Part shown: positions 34,863-43,914 of the stretch, piece after piece
Layout of the letters: every line of letters begins with the position of its first letter
How positions within the stretch are numbered: the stretch's first letter is position 1
Assembly: GCA_900543815.1 (NCBI GenBank)
Contig: UQST01000021.1
Span: 1-47,023, forward strand
Source: an uncultured Prevotellaceae bacterium
GTDB taxonomy: Bacteria > Bacteroidota > Bacteroidia > Bacteroidales > Bacteroidaceae
Reading direction: 5' to 3'
DNA: 47,023 nt
Translations under genes and position numbers: made by a program
Notes under the pieces: generated by a model
Database searches by the model: none
What the model saw: the letters and a program-made list of their open reading frames with translations, nothing else
What the model was told of the DNA's origin: nothing

Positions 34863-36073
34863 AACTTACATCCCTCACACTTTGACAACTCGCCGCGAAG
34901 GCGCTTATCGACCTGCACTTGCAGACGGTCGCGGAGCGTCTCCTGCGGGATGGCATCTATCACTTCGGTGATAAAGGCAGACTTGAGCAGCAGGCGTGCC
35001 TCCTGCTCGGAGATGCCACGCTGACGCATATAGAAGAGCGCAGCATCGTCTATCTGACCCACCGTGCTGCCGTGGCTGCACTTCACGTCATCGGCATAGA
35101 TCTCCAGCATGGGCTGGGTGTACATGCGGGCGGTGCGTGCCGAACAGAGGTTGGCATTGGTCTCCTGGCTCACGGTCTTCTGCGCTCCCGGGCGCACCAG
35201 GATGCGTCCGGCAAAGGCTCCCACGGCACTGTCGTCGAGCACATACTTGTACAGCTCGCGGCTGGTGCAATGGCTTACCTGATGATCAATGAGCGTATTA
35301 TTGTCCACACGCTGCATCTTGTCGGCTATCACACAGCCGTTGAGTGTCACCTCGCTGCCCTCTCCCTGCAGGCTCACATCGGTACGGTTACGCGTGTGAC
35401 CATTGAAGAGGGTGAGGCTGGTGTGGCTTACACGGCTGTCGCGACCCTGCCTGATGAACAGGCTGGAGTAGCGTGTGCAGAGCAGATGAGTCTCCTCCAC
35501 CTCGTAGAGATTGAGGTTGCTGCCGTCGGCGGCCACCACTTCGATGACCTGGTTGGTGAGGAAGCGGTGCTGGTCATGGGCACGCTCGGTGATGACCACA
35601 TCGGCCTGGGCGCACTCATCAAGCACGATGAGCAGGCGGCGGTTGACCATCACGTCATCCACATTGCTGCGCAAGAGATGGCTTATCTGTATGGGATGCT
35701 GGGGGCAGGCATTGCGCGGAATGTGTACCACCAGGGTGTCAACGGCGAGCATGGTATTGAGTGCCACCACACTGTCGGCCCCATCGGCCACCTGGCCATA
35801 GAAGGCTGCCACACGGGCGTCGGCCTGTGCCAGGGTGCTGCAATAAGGCATGTCGGCTACCTGCAGCGGAGCCAGACTGATGCCGTAGTTGGGTGCAAAG
35901 TCGGCCTGCACGTCGGTGTATTTATAACGCTCCACCTTGCGCGATGGAAATCCCTGCGCACAGAAACTCCTGAAGGCGGCCTCGCGTGCCGCATTCATCA
36001 CAGGCAGGCTGCGCTGGGAGATGACTCCGGCCGCCTCGCGATAGAAGTCAATGTATTGCTGCTCGGCACTCAC
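34853..36073 (-). CDS. sufD: Fe-S cluster assembly protein SufD
   Basis: SufD pairs with SufB and the ATPase SufC in the cytoplasmic SufBC2D scaffold. The 406-residue protein has a helical N-terminus (SRKVERYKYTDV is typical), a long beta-helix core and the C-terminal segment CSHGSTVGQIDDAALFYMRQRGISEQEAR, which holds the conserved histidine of SufD (from SHGSTVG). It starts four bases inside the end of sufC (ATGA overlap) and overlaps sufS at its own end, which fits a translationally coupled suf operon. Confidence 0.95.
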   Translation of the reverse strand: MSAEQQYIDFYREAAGVISQRSLPVMNAAREAAFRSFCAQGFPSRKVERYKYTDVQADFAPNYGISLAPLQVADMPYCSTLAQADARVAAFYGQVADGADSVVALNTMLAVDTLVVHIPRNACPQHPIQISHLLRSNVDDVMVNRRLLIVLDECAQADVVITERAHDQHRFLTNQVIEVVAADGSNLNLYEVEETHLLCTRYSSLFIRQGRDSRVSHTSLTLFNGHTRNRTDVSLQGEGSEVTLNGCVIADKMQRVDNNTLIDHQVSHCTSRELYKYVLDDSAVGAFAGRILVRPGAQKTVSQETNANLCSARTARMYTQPMLEIYADDVKCSHGSTVGQIDDAALFYMRQRGISEQEARLLLKSAFITEVIDAIPQETLRDRLQVQVDKRLRGELSKCEGCKLCQ

Positions 36074-36822
36074 ACTCCCACCTCCTCCTTGATCCAGTCG
36101 AAGCCTCGCTCCTCTATCTCGAGCGCGAGCTCCGGTCCGGCGGTCTTGACAATGCGTCCGCCGATGAGCACATGCACGATGTCGGGCTTCAGGTAATCCA
36201 GCAAACGCTGGTAATGAGTGATGACGATGGCACTCGACTGCGGCGTGCGGAGCTTGTTGAAGCCCTCGGCCACAATGCGCAGAGCATCCACATCGAGGCC
36301 AGAGTCAGTCTCGTCGAGGATGCTGAGCAAAGGCTCGAGCATGGCCATCTGGAATATCTCGTTGCGCTTCTTCTCGCCTCCCGAGAAGCCCTCGTTTACG
36401 CTGCGGCTGGTGAGCTTGCTGTCCAGTTCCACTATCTTGCGCTTCTCACGCATGAGCTTGAGGAAGTCGGCAGCCGCCAAAGGCTCCTCTCCGCGATACT
36501 TGCGCTTGGCGTTCAGAGCTGCGCGCATGAAGTTGACCATGCTCACTCCAGGTATCTCCACGGGCTGCTGGAAACTGAGGAAGATGCCCTCGTGGGCTCG
36601 TTCCTCGGGCTTGAGAGCCAGCAGATCCTTGCCGTTGAAGGTGATGCTTCCGGCAGTGACCTCGTAGGCGGGATGACCCACGATGACATTGCTGAGCGTG
36701 CTCTTGCCCGCTCCGTTGAGTCCCATGATGGCATGCACTTCCCCGTCCCTGACGGTAAGGTTCACGCCCTTCAGTATTTCCTTGCCATTGATGCTGGCAT
36801 GCAGGTTTTCTATCTTTAGCAT
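36070..36822 (-). CDS. sufC: Fe-S cluster assembly ATPase SufC
   Basis: SufC is the ABC-type ATPase that drives conformational change in the SufB-SufD scaffold. The 250-residue protein has Walker A GLNGAGKST, the ABC signature FSGGEKKRNE and Walker B LLSILDETDSGLD, then the switch histidine in IVITHYQRLL. It is a normal length. It follows sufB after 80 bases, the largest gap in the suf part; that gap contains an imperfect hairpin (CTCCCTTCT with AGAAGAGGGGAG on the minus strand), which might tune expression between sufB and sufC. Confidence 0.97.
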   Translation of the reverse strand: MLKIENLHASINGKEILKGVNLTVRDGEVHAIMGLNGAGKSTLSNVIVGHPAYEVTAGSITFNGKDLLALKPEERAHEGIFLSFQQPVEIPGVSMVNFMRAALNAKRKYRGEEPLAAADFLKLMREKRKIVELDSKLTSRSVNEGFSGGEKKRNEIFQMAMLEPLLSILDETDSGLDVDALRIVAEGFNKLRTPQSSAIVITHYQRLLDYLKPDIVHVLIGGRIVKTAGPELALEIEERGFDWIKEEVGV

Positions 36823-36902
36823 AGTTGTTTACTTTCGTCCTTTTGCATGGCCTCTCACTCCCCTCTTCTCTGTGCGGCAGAAGGGAGATGGCCGGTCTGT
36901 CC

Positions 36903-38348
36903 TCAACCTACCGATCCCTCGAGCGACACGCCCAGAAGCTTCTGGGCCTCTACCGCGAACTCCATGGGAAGCTTCTTGATGACCTCCTTGGCATAACCGT
37001 TGACAATGAGGCTCACAGCCTCCTCGGTGTCGATGCCGCGCTGGTTGCAGTAGAAGAGCTGGTCCTCGGATATCTTGCTGGTGGTAGCCTCGTGCTCCAC
37101 GATGGCTGTCTCATTGTGCACATCCATATAGGGGAAGGTGTGTGCACCGCACTTGTCGCCCAGAAGAAGCGAGTCGCAACTGCTGTAGTTGCGTGCGTTC
37201 TCGGCAGTGCTGGCCACCTTGACCAGTCCGCGATAGGCGTTTTGGCTGCACCCTGCACTGATACCCTTGCTGATGATGGTGCTCTTGGTATTGCGCCCGA
37301 TGTGTATCATCTTGGTGCCCGTATCAGCCTGCTGGTAGTTGTTGGTGACGGCCACGCTGTAGAACTCAGCCTGGGAGTCATCGCCCTGAAGCACACAGCT
37401 GGGATATTTCCAGGTGATGGCACTACCCGTCTCCACCTGTGTCCAGGAGAGTCGGCTTCGGGCTCCACGCAGTTGTCCGCGCTTGGTGACCAGGTTGAGC
37501 ACGCCGCCCTGCCCGTTGGCATCACCCGGATACCAGTTCTGCACAGTGCTGTACTTCACCTCGGCATCCTGCATGACCACTATCTCCACGATGGCTGCAT
37601 GAAGCTGGTTCTCATCGCGCATGGGAGCCGTACAGCCTTCGAGATAGCTGACGTAGGCATTGTCGTCGCACACGATGAGCGTGCGCTCAAACTGTCCCGT
37701 GCCACGGGCATTGATACGGAAATAGGTGCTCAGTTCCATGGGACAGCGCACGCCCTTGGGGATATACACAAAGGAACCGTCGCTGAACACGGCTGAATTG
37801 AGTGCGGCAAAGAAGTTGTCCTTGTAGGAGACCACCGAGCCCAGGTACTGGCGCACCAGTTCGGGATGCTCCCTGACAGCCTCGCTGATGGAGCAGAAGA
37901 TGATGCCCCGCTCCTTCAACTTGTCTCTGAACGTGGTCTTGACGCTCACTGAGTCCATCACGGCATCCACTGCCATGCCACTCAGAGCCAGGCGCTCCTC
38001 AAGGGGAATGCCCAACTTGTCGAAGGTCTTCACCAGTTCGGGGTCCATCTCCTTAGGGCCGTCCGAGTCCTTCTTCTGCGTCGGGTCGGCATAATAAGAG
38101 ATGTCCTGGTAATCTATCTTGGGCATCCGCAGGTGCCCCCATGTGGGTTCTTCCAGCGTCTGCCAGTATCGGAATGCCTTCAGACGGAAGTCAAGCAACC
38201 AGTCGGGCTCGCCCTTCTTTGCGGAGATAAGGCGAACCACGTCCTCTGACAAACCTTTATCTATAATATCCGTCTGCACGTCAGTGGTGAAGCCATAAGC
38301 GTACTTCTTGGCTGCCACCTCACGCACAAAACTGTTCTTATCCTCCAT
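36903..38348 (-). CDS. sufB: Fe-S cluster assembly protein SufB
   Basis: SufB is the scaffold subunit on which the cluster is built. The 481-residue protein has the family segments DWLLDFRLKAFRYW, CSISEAVREHPELVRQYLG, FVYIPKGVRCPMELSTYFRIN and the C-terminal HEATTSKISEDQLFYCNQRG. The conserved cysteine of the core beta-helix region is in NYSSCDSLLLG. The gene begins 14 bases after cvpA, so it is probably read from the upstream promoter as well as any internal one. I see no -7 element of the usual type directly before it. Confidence 0.96.
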   Translation of the reverse strand: MEDKNSFVREVAAKKYAYGFTTDVQTDIIDKGLSEDVVRLISAKKGEPDWLLDFRLKAFRYWQTLEEPTWGHLRMPKIDYQDISYYADPTQKKDSDGPKEMDPELVKTFDKLGIPLEERLALSGMAVDAVMDSVSVKTTFRDKLKERGIIFCSISEAVREHPELVRQYLGSVVSYKDNFFAALNSAVFSDGSFVYIPKGVRCPMELSTYFRINARGTGQFERTLIVCDDNAYVSYLEGCTAPMRDENQLHAAIVEIVVMQDAEVKYSTVQNWYPGDANGQGGVLNLVTKRGQLRGARSRLSWTQVETGSAITWKYPSCVLQGDDSQAEFYSVAVTNNYQQADTGTKMIHIGRNTKSTIISKGISAGCSQNAYRGLVKVASTAENARNYSSCDSLLLGDKCGAHTFPYMDVHNETAIVEHEATTSKISEDQLFYCNQRGIDTEEAVSLIVNGYAKEVIKKLPMEFAVEAQKLLGVSLEGSVG

Positions 38349-38362
38349 CTAAACCTTTCTAC

Positions 38363-38845
38363 TTAAGAGGCTTCGTCATCAGAAGCCAATATCTTATAGA
38401 CGTCAACAGGTATCTCACGCAACGGGGCGCAGAAGCGCGACCGCTGCATGGTGGCCTCGCTGATGATGCCCACCGATGAGAGTACCCACACCAGTGCGCC
38501 AAGCACGAATGCGTACTTGAGGAAACCTATCAAGGCTCCGCACACCTTGTTGAGCGTGCCCAGGATGCACAACTTGTCGAGCACCGTTGACATGAGTTCG
38601 CCAACGAGCCCCAGCGCAATGGGAACCCCCAACCAGATGAGCACAAAGCAGGCTCCGCTGACCAGCGAGGGATGCTCCGACTCGGGAGCCAGTGTGGCCC
38701 CGAGTACAGAGCAAAACGCTTTGGCCAACAGGAAACCGAGGATAATGCCCACGATGGACACGGCCTGACGCACCATGCCGCGCGCCCACCCCTTGAGTGT
38801 GCCCAGCACCCACAGCACTATCAATATCCAGTCTATCGTCAGCAT
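38363..38845 (-). CDS. cvpA: CvpA family membrane protein
   Basis: This 160-residue inner-membrane protein with about four hydrophobic segments starts MLTIDWILIVLWVLGTLKGW and continues RGMVRQAVSIVGIILGF, as in the CvpA family (colicin V production). The molecular role of the family is not settled; in enteric bacteria it is linked to envelope stress and bile resistance. A hydrophilic C-terminal tail lies in the cytoplasm. It sits between infB (28-base gap) and sufB (14-base gap), a placement common in Bacteroidetes. Confidence 0.9.
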   Translation of the reverse strand: MLTIDWILIVLWVLGTLKGWARGMVRQAVSIVGIILGFLLAKAFCSVLGATLAPESEHPSLVSGACFVLIWLGVPIALGLVGELMSTVLDKLCILGTLNKVCGALIGFLKYAFVLGALVWVLSSVGIISEATMQRSRFCAPLREIPVDVYKILASDDEAS

Positions 38846-38872
38846 AACGGCTCCTGTGACTTTGTCTTTTCC

Positions 38873-41770
38873 TTAGAGCTTGGCCTTCACCTCAATCTCC
38901 TGGAAGGTCTCAATGATATCTCCCTCACGCAGATCGTTGTAGTTCACCAGCGACAGTCCGCACTCGAAGTTGGTGGTCACCTCCTTCACGTCGTCCTTGA
39001 AGCGCTTCAGCGCATTGATGGCGCCTGTGAACACCACGATGCCATCGCGAATGACACGTGCCTTATTGGAGCGGCTCACCTTACCCTCTATAACGTATGC
39101 ACCTGCCACAGTGCCCACCTTGCTGATGTGATATACCTGGCGAACCTCCACCTGGGCGGTTACCTCCTCCTTGATTTCGGGAGAGAGCATGCCCTCCATA
39201 GCATCGGTCACCTCCTCGATAGCGTCATAGATCACACTATAGAGACGGATGTCAACACCCATTTGGTCGGCCAGCTTGCGTGCGGCAGCCGAAGGACGCA
39301 CCTGGAAGCCCACGATGAAGCAGTTGTCGGCAGCGGCTGCCATGTTCACATCACTCTCGCTGATCTGGCCCACCGCCTTGTAGATGACGTTGACCTGAAT
39401 CTTTTCGGTAGAGAGTTTAATGAGTGAGTCGCTCAATGCCTCGATAGAGCCATCCACGTCGCCCTTTATTATGAGGTTCATCTCCTTGAAGTCTCCAAGG
39501 GCGATACGGCGGCCCAGCTCGTTGAGGTCGAAGCGCTTCATGGTGCGCAGACCCTGCTCGCGTGCCAACTGCTCGCGCTTGCTGGCTATCTCGCGTGCCT
39601 CCTGATCGGTGTCCATCACATGGAAGGCGTCACCGGCCTGCGGCGCGCCATTGAGGCCGAGCACCGTTGCAGCCTGTGCCGGACCAATCTCCTTGACGCG
39701 CTGTCCACGCTCGTTGAGCATGGCCTTCACACGTCCGTAGTTGGTGCCAGCCAGCATGATGTCGCCCACATGCAGGGTACCGTTGCTCACGAGCACCGTT
39801 GCCACATAGCCGCGACCCTTGTCCAGACTTGATTCGATGATGGAGCCAGTGGCCTTGCGGTTTGGATTGGCCTTCAGGTCAAGCATCTCTGCCTCCAGAA
39901 GCACCTTCTCCAAAAGTTCGTCCACACCGATGCCCTTCTTGGCACTGATGTCCTGGCTCTGGTACTTACCGCCCCACTCCTCCACAAGGAAGTTCATGGC
40001 AGCCAGTCCCTCCTTGATTTTGTCGGGATTGGCAGCGGGCTTATCCACCTTGTTGATGGCGAAGACGATGGGTACGTTGGCCGCAGTGGCGTGCGCGATA
40101 GCCTCCTTGGTCTGAGGCATGATGTCGTCGTCGGCTGCGATGATGATGATTGCGATATCGGTCACCTGTGCACCGCGGGCACGCATGGCAGTAAATGCCT
40201 CGTGGCCAGGAGTGTCGAGGAAGGTCACATGACGGCCGTCCTTCAGGGTCACGTTATAGGCTCCGATGTGCTGCGTAATGCCACCTGCCTCACCGGCGAT
40301 GACGTTGGTCTGACGAATATAGTCGAGCAGAGAGGTCTTACCATGATCGACATGTCCCATCACCGTCACGATGGGAGCACGGGGCACCAGGTCTTCCTCG
40401 TCGTCCTCAATCTCTGTCACGGCCTCGCTCACCTCGGCGCTCACATACTCGGTGGTGAATCCGAACTCCTCGGCAACCAGGTTGATGGTCTCGGCATCCA
40501 TACGCTGATTGATGCTGACCATGATTCCGATGCTCATGCAAGTGGCGATGACCTGAGTCACGGGCACATTCATCATGGTAGCGAGCTCGTTTGCGGTCAC
40601 AAACTCAGTCAGCTTGAGCACCTTGCTCTCTGCTGCCTGTGCCTCCATCTCGTTCTCCACGCCCTGACGTATAGCGTCGCGCTTCTCACGGCGATACTTG
40701 GCACCCTTGCCCACCTTATTGTTCTTGTTGGTCAGGCGAGCCAGTGTCTCGCGTACCTGCTTTGCCACTTCCTCGTCGCTCACTTCGGGCTGCACGGGCA
40801 ATGGCTTGCGCTGGTTCTTCTGTTTGTTCTTGGTTTTCCCGCCGTTGTTCTGCTGGTTGTTGCCGTTGTTGTTGCCGCCCTTGCGCTGTCCGTTCTGGTC
40901 TTGTGTCTGGCTGGCAACGGCATTCACATCCACGCGCTCCTTGCCAACACGCAGACGCTTCTTGCGATCGCCGCCTCCTGCAGCGTTCTGTGCGTTCCCA
41001 CCTGTGTGGTTGCGCTCGTCGCGTTCGCGGCGTTTCTCCTCGCGGCTTTTCTTGCGCGGGCGGGTACTTGAATTGATGGATGAAAGATCTATCTTGCCTA
41101 ACACCTTAGGCGCAGACAGCGTGGCGGAGTTCAGACGATAGGCACCATTGACCTCGGAGCCCATTGCTGCTGCCCTCTCTTCGGTAGAGGGAGCCTGGGG
41201 AACAGGCTTGGGAGCCACCACCTGTGTGGGCTGGGGGGCAGGAGCAGGAGCAGGCTTTTCCGCTACCGGTGCAGGGGCAGGTGCCTCGGGCTTCACTGCC
41301 GTGGGGGCAGGAGCGGCCTGGGGAGCCTGAGGCTCAGCCTTCTTCTCCACGGGCTTTGCCTCTGGAGCCGGCTTTGGAGCCTTCTCCTCGGCCTTAGGCT
41401 GTACGGCGGGAGCCTCCTTGGGCTCCTCCTTCTTCACGGGCATGCCGTGCTTGTCCAACTCAATGCGACCCACTACCTTGTAACTTGCCTTAGGCTTGGC
41501 TGACGCCATCTCCTCGGCCTGACGCTTCTGCTTGGAGGCTTCCTTGCGCTCCTTAGACTTCTCCTGACGATTCTGTATCAGTTGGGTAGCCTCGGAACGG
41601 AGTCCTTTGTCAGAACTGAATTCCTTCTGCAAAAGTTCATACTGCTGGTCGGAAATCTTGCAGTTGGGGCTTGCCTCCACATCGTCATAGCCCTTCTTCT
41701 TCAAGAAGTCCACGGCAGTCTGCAGACCGATATTGAATTCCTTTGTTACTTTATTTAATCTAACGCTCAT
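38873..41770 (-). CDS. infB: Translation initiation factor IF-2
   Basis: IF-2 is the GTPase that brings initiator tRNA to the ribosome. The 965-residue protein has the N-terminal IF2_N domain (MSVRLNKVTKEFNIGLQTAV), a long low-complexity linker (about 100-340) rich in Ala, Pro, Lys and Glu and then in Asn, Gln, Gly and Arg, a second IF2_N-like part (VTANELATMMNVPVTQVIA), and the G domain from about 465 with GHVDHGKTS (G472 first residue), DTPGHEAF and NKVDKP. Domains C1 and C2 follow. The linker length is within the wide range of the family. It is 51 bases downstream of nusA and 27 before cvpA. Confidence 0.97.
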   Translation of the reverse strand: MSVRLNKVTKEFNIGLQTAVDFLKKKGYDDVEASPNCKISDQQYELLQKEFSSDKGLRSEATQLIQNRQEKSKERKEASKQKRQAEEMASAKPKASYKVVGRIELDKHGMPVKKEEPKEAPAVQPKAEEKAPKPAPEAKPVEKKAEPQAPQAAPAPTAVKPEAPAPAPVAEKPAPAPAPQPTQVVAPKPVPQAPSTEERAAAMGSEVNGAYRLNSATLSAPKVLGKIDLSSINSSTRPRKKSREEKRRERDERNHTGGNAQNAAGGGDRKKRLRVGKERVDVNAVASQTQDQNGQRKGGNNNGNNQQNNGGKTKNKQKNQRKPLPVQPEVSDEEVAKQVRETLARLTNKNNKVGKGAKYRREKRDAIRQGVENEMEAQAAESKVLKLTEFVTANELATMMNVPVTQVIATCMSIGIMVSINQRMDAETINLVAEEFGFTTEYVSAEVSEAVTEIEDDEEDLVPRAPIVTVMGHVDHGKTSLLDYIRQTNVIAGEAGGITQHIGAYNVTLKDGRHVTFLDTPGHEAFTAMRARGAQVTDIAIIIIAADDDIMPQTKEAIAHATAANVPIVFAINKVDKPAANPDKIKEGLAAMNFLVEEWGGKYQSQDISAKKGIGVDELLEKVLLEAEMLDLKANPNRKATGSIIESSLDKGRGYVATVLVSNGTLHVGDIMLAGTNYGRVKAMLNERGQRVKEIGPAQAATVLGLNGAPQAGDAFHVMDTDQEAREIASKREQLAREQGLRTMKRFDLNELGRRIALGDFKEMNLIIKGDVDGSIEALSDSLIKLSTEKIQVNVIYKAVGQISESDVNMAAAADNCFIVGFQVRPSAAARKLADQMGVDIRLYSVIYDAIEEVTDAMEGMLSPEIKEEVTAQVEVRQVYHISKVGTVAGAYVIEGKVSRSNKARVIRDGIVVFTGAINALKRFKDDVKEVTTNFECGLSLVNYNDLREGDIIETFQEIEVKAKL

Positions 41771-41821
41771 TCTTACTACTTTGTTCTACGTTGCTTGCTT
41801 GTTCTCTCGTGCTCTGCTGCC

Positions 41822-43075
41822 TTATTCAAACTCGGATGCCAGCACCTTCAGCACGTCATCCACAGTCTCCTCCTCCAGGTCTGCACGCTGGATAATCATC
41901 TCACGAGGCGCACCAAGCACGTCACGCGCAGTGACAAACCCTATCTTCTTAAGCTCGTCGATAACCCAAGGCTCGATATCGTCCTTGAACTCATCCAGGC
42001 TTACGTCATCGGCATCAGCGTTGTCCACCTCACGGAACACATCGATGGTGTAGCCGGTGAGCATGCTTGCCAACTTGATATTCATACCGCCCTTACCGAT
42101 GGCGAGTGACACTTGGTCGGGGTCGAGATAGACCTCAGCCTTGTGCTCCTCCTCATTGAGAACCACGCTGTTGACCGTTGCAGGACCCAACGCACGGGTA
42201 ATCATCAGCTGAGGATTGGCTGTCCAGCACACCACATCAATGTTCTCACCGTGCAACTCACGCACGATGCCATGCACGCGGCTACCTCTTACACCCACAC
42301 ATGCACCCACGGGGTCGATGCGGTCATCATAGCTCTCCACGGCCACCTTGGCACGCTCGCCGGGGATACGTGCCACCTTGTGGATGGTAATCAGGCCATC
42401 CTGGATCTCAGGCACTTCAGCCTCCAGCATGCGCTGCAGGAAGGCTGGGTCGGTACGGCTCAGTATGATACGGGGCGTGCCATTGGAGTTATCTACACGG
42501 GAGATGACGGCACGTGCTGTCTCGCCCTTGCGGAAGAAGTCACCGGGAATCTGCTCTGTGCGGGGCAGCAGCAGCTCATTGTTCTCATCGTCAACCAGCA
42601 GCGTCTCACGTTTCCACGTCTGATACACCTCTGCGGTCACCACTTCGCCGATACGGTCTTTGTACTGATTGTACAGAGTATCGTGCTCGAGCTCGAGGAT
42701 GCGGCTTGCCAGCGTCTGACGCAGAGTGAGGATGGCGCGGCGTCCGAAGTCGGAAAACTTCACCAGCTGGCTCACTTCCTCGCCCACCTCATAGTCGTCC
42801 TCCACGGCGCGTGCCTCACTGAGGGAAATCTCCAAGTTAGGATCCTTCACCTCTCCATCGGGCACCACCTTGCGGTTGCGGTATATCTCAAAGTCGCCCT
42901 TATCGGGGTTCACAATCACATCATAGTTCTCGTCAGAACCATATATCTTGGCTATCACGCTGCGGAAGCATTCCTCCAGCACGCTCACCAGTGTGGCTCT
43001 GTCGATGTTCTTGGTCTCTTTGAACTCTGAGAAAGAGTCAATGAGATTCACTGTCTCGGTAGTCTTTGTTGCCAT
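41822..43075 (-). CDS. nusA: Transcription termination/antitermination factor NusA
   Basis: NusA binds RNA polymerase and nascent RNA and affects pausing and termination. The 417-residue protein has the NusA N-terminal domain (ATLVSVLEECFRSVIAKIYG), an S1 domain (about 135-200), and two KH domains (ending around 345) with RGSRVHGIVRELHGE and ATVNSVVLNEEEHKAEVYL. The final part, DDEEKPW-like SLDEFKDDIEPWVIDELKKIG, is a short helical tail; the acidic repeats of E. coli NusA are missing, as is usual outside the proteobacteria. rimP ends eight bases upstream. In E. coli NusA regulates its own operon through leader terminators, which makes the leader hairpin upstream of rimP here noteworthy. Confidence 0.96.
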   Translation of the reverse strand: MATKTTETVNLIDSFSEFKETKNIDRATLVSVLEECFRSVIAKIYGSDENYDVIVNPDKGDFEIYRNRKVVPDGEVKDPNLEISLSEARAVEDDYEVGEEVSQLVKFSDFGRRAILTLRQTLASRILELEHDTLYNQYKDRIGEVVTAEVYQTWKRETLLVDDENNELLLPRTEQIPGDFFRKGETARAVISRVDNSNGTPRIILSRTDPAFLQRMLEAEVPEIQDGLITIHKVARIPGERAKVAVESYDDRIDPVGACVGVRGSRVHGIVRELHGENIDVVCWTANPQLMITRALGPATVNSVVLNEEEHKAEVYLDPDQVSLAIGKGGMNIKLASMLTGYTIDVFREVDNADADDVSLDEFKDDIEPWVIDELKKIGFVTARDVLGAPREMIIQRADLEEETVDDVLKVLASEFE

Positions 43076-43082
43076 TATGTGT

Positions 43083-43550
43083 TTATTTTATCTTTATCAG
43101 GTATTTTGTATAGGCCACCTCATCGAAGTTGAAGTGCCGGGTCACCAGCTTGCTCACGGGTCTCTTGCGCCCTTCCTCCTTCACCTTCTCCATAGCCTCG
43201 ATGCTGAAGCCGCCGTCGTCCACCGAGGTCAGAGTGCCCTTGTACTTGTGTCCGTCCAGCGTCTGCGTCTCCACGTCGTGCCCTACATGTATCTCGTATT
43301 GGCGCTTCACACGGAAGGGTTGCCCCAGTCCGGCGCTGCCTACTTCCAGTTCATAGTCCTCTTCCTCCCTGCTGATTTTCGACTCGATAAAGCGGCTCAA
43401 GTCCGCACAATCCTCAATCCACACGCCCTCGGCATGGTCTATCTCCACGGAGATTCTGTCGTCCGCACTGATTTCCACGTCCACGAGGAAGTAGTCCTTA
43501 CCCTCCAGCCATTCTTCCACGGCCTGCTGAACTGCTGCTTTGTTAATCAT
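43083..43550 (-). CDS. rimP: Ribosome maturation factor RimP
   Basis: RimP assists 30S subunit assembly. The 155-residue protein has the N-terminal RimP domain (about 1-80) with DYFLVDVEISADDRISVEID and LSRFIESKI, and a C-terminal Sm-like domain (about 85-155) with DYELEVGSAGLGQPFRV and TLTSVDDGGFSIEA. It is the first gene of the rimP-nusA-infB-cvpA-sufBCDS run. The upstream leader is about 75 bases and contains a terminator-like hairpin (43574-43608). Confidence 0.95.
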   Translation of the reverse strand: MINKAAVQQAVEEWLEGKDYFLVDVEISADDRISVEIDHAEGVWIEDCADLSRFIESKISREEEDYELEVGSAGLGQPFRVKRQYEIHVGHDVETQTLDGHKYKGTLTSVDDGGFSIEAMEKVKEEGRKRPVSKLVTRHFNFDEVAYTKYLIKIK

Positions 43551-43573
43551 GTATGTTTAGTTAAAAGCCTTGT

Positions 43574-43608
43574 ATAAAGAAAAGTGAGGAACCTGTCGAG
43601 CCCCTCAC
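43574..43608 (-). terminator. Terminator-like hairpin in the rimP leader (attenuator candidate)
   Basis: On the minus strand GTGAGGGGC (43608-43600) pairs with GTTCCTCAC (43592-43584), nine pairs with two G-U, around a seven-base loop, followed by TTTTCTTTATAC. It lies after the promoter at 43625-43655 and before the rimP ATG at 43550, so any transcript from that promoter must pass it. It could also stop read-through from the S41 protease unit upstream. Confidence 0.65.
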
Positions 43609-43624
43609 ATTCATCTTTCAACGG

Positions 43625-43655
43625 CAAAGGTACGCATTTCCCTCGAACGCGCAAA
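43625..43655 (-). promoter_or_regulatory. Promoter of the rimP-nusA-infB-suf run
   Basis: On the minus strand: TTTG (43655-43652), 19 bases, TACCTTTG (43632-43625), a full match to the Bacteroidetes consensus, 74 bases before the rimP ATG. Confidence 0.8.
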
Positions 43656-43776
43656 GCTTTACTGGGAAAAGTTGCAGATAATGAGGCAAAAGCGTCTGTT
43701 CTCTGCCTCGTTTGCCTCACGCGCATACACATTATTATATATACGCACGCGTGACCGCCCCCATCGTCCTGCCTGC

Positions 43777-43914
43777 CTATGGGACAGGCGTGGCAGGTGT
43801 GGCAGGCAGGCACAGATAGAGGAACATGCCTGCAGCCAGCAGCACCAGCAGTGCCATGGCCAGCACGCTCCACATGAAATTGCGGTTGAAGCGACCTATA
43901 TTTCTATGTCTCAT
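43777..43914 (-). CDS. 45-residue single-pass membrane peptide, coupled to the S41 protease gene
   Basis: The reading frame starts with an ATG whose last two bases are part of the protease stop codon (ATGA at 43914-43911) and ends at a TAG at 43777. The product is 45 residues: a basic N-terminus (MRHRNIGRFNRNF), one hydrophobic helix (about 14-36, rich in Leu, Ala and Met) and a Pro/Ala/Thr-rich end. This is the layout of a single-pass inner-membrane protein with the N-terminus in the cytoplasm. The four-base overlap matches those between the other genes of this unit and argues for real translation. I recognise no family. A regulatory or anchoring role for the protease is a guess. Confidence 0.6.
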   Translation of the reverse strand: MRHRNIGRFNRNFMWSVLAMALLVLLAAGMFLYLCLPATPATPVP

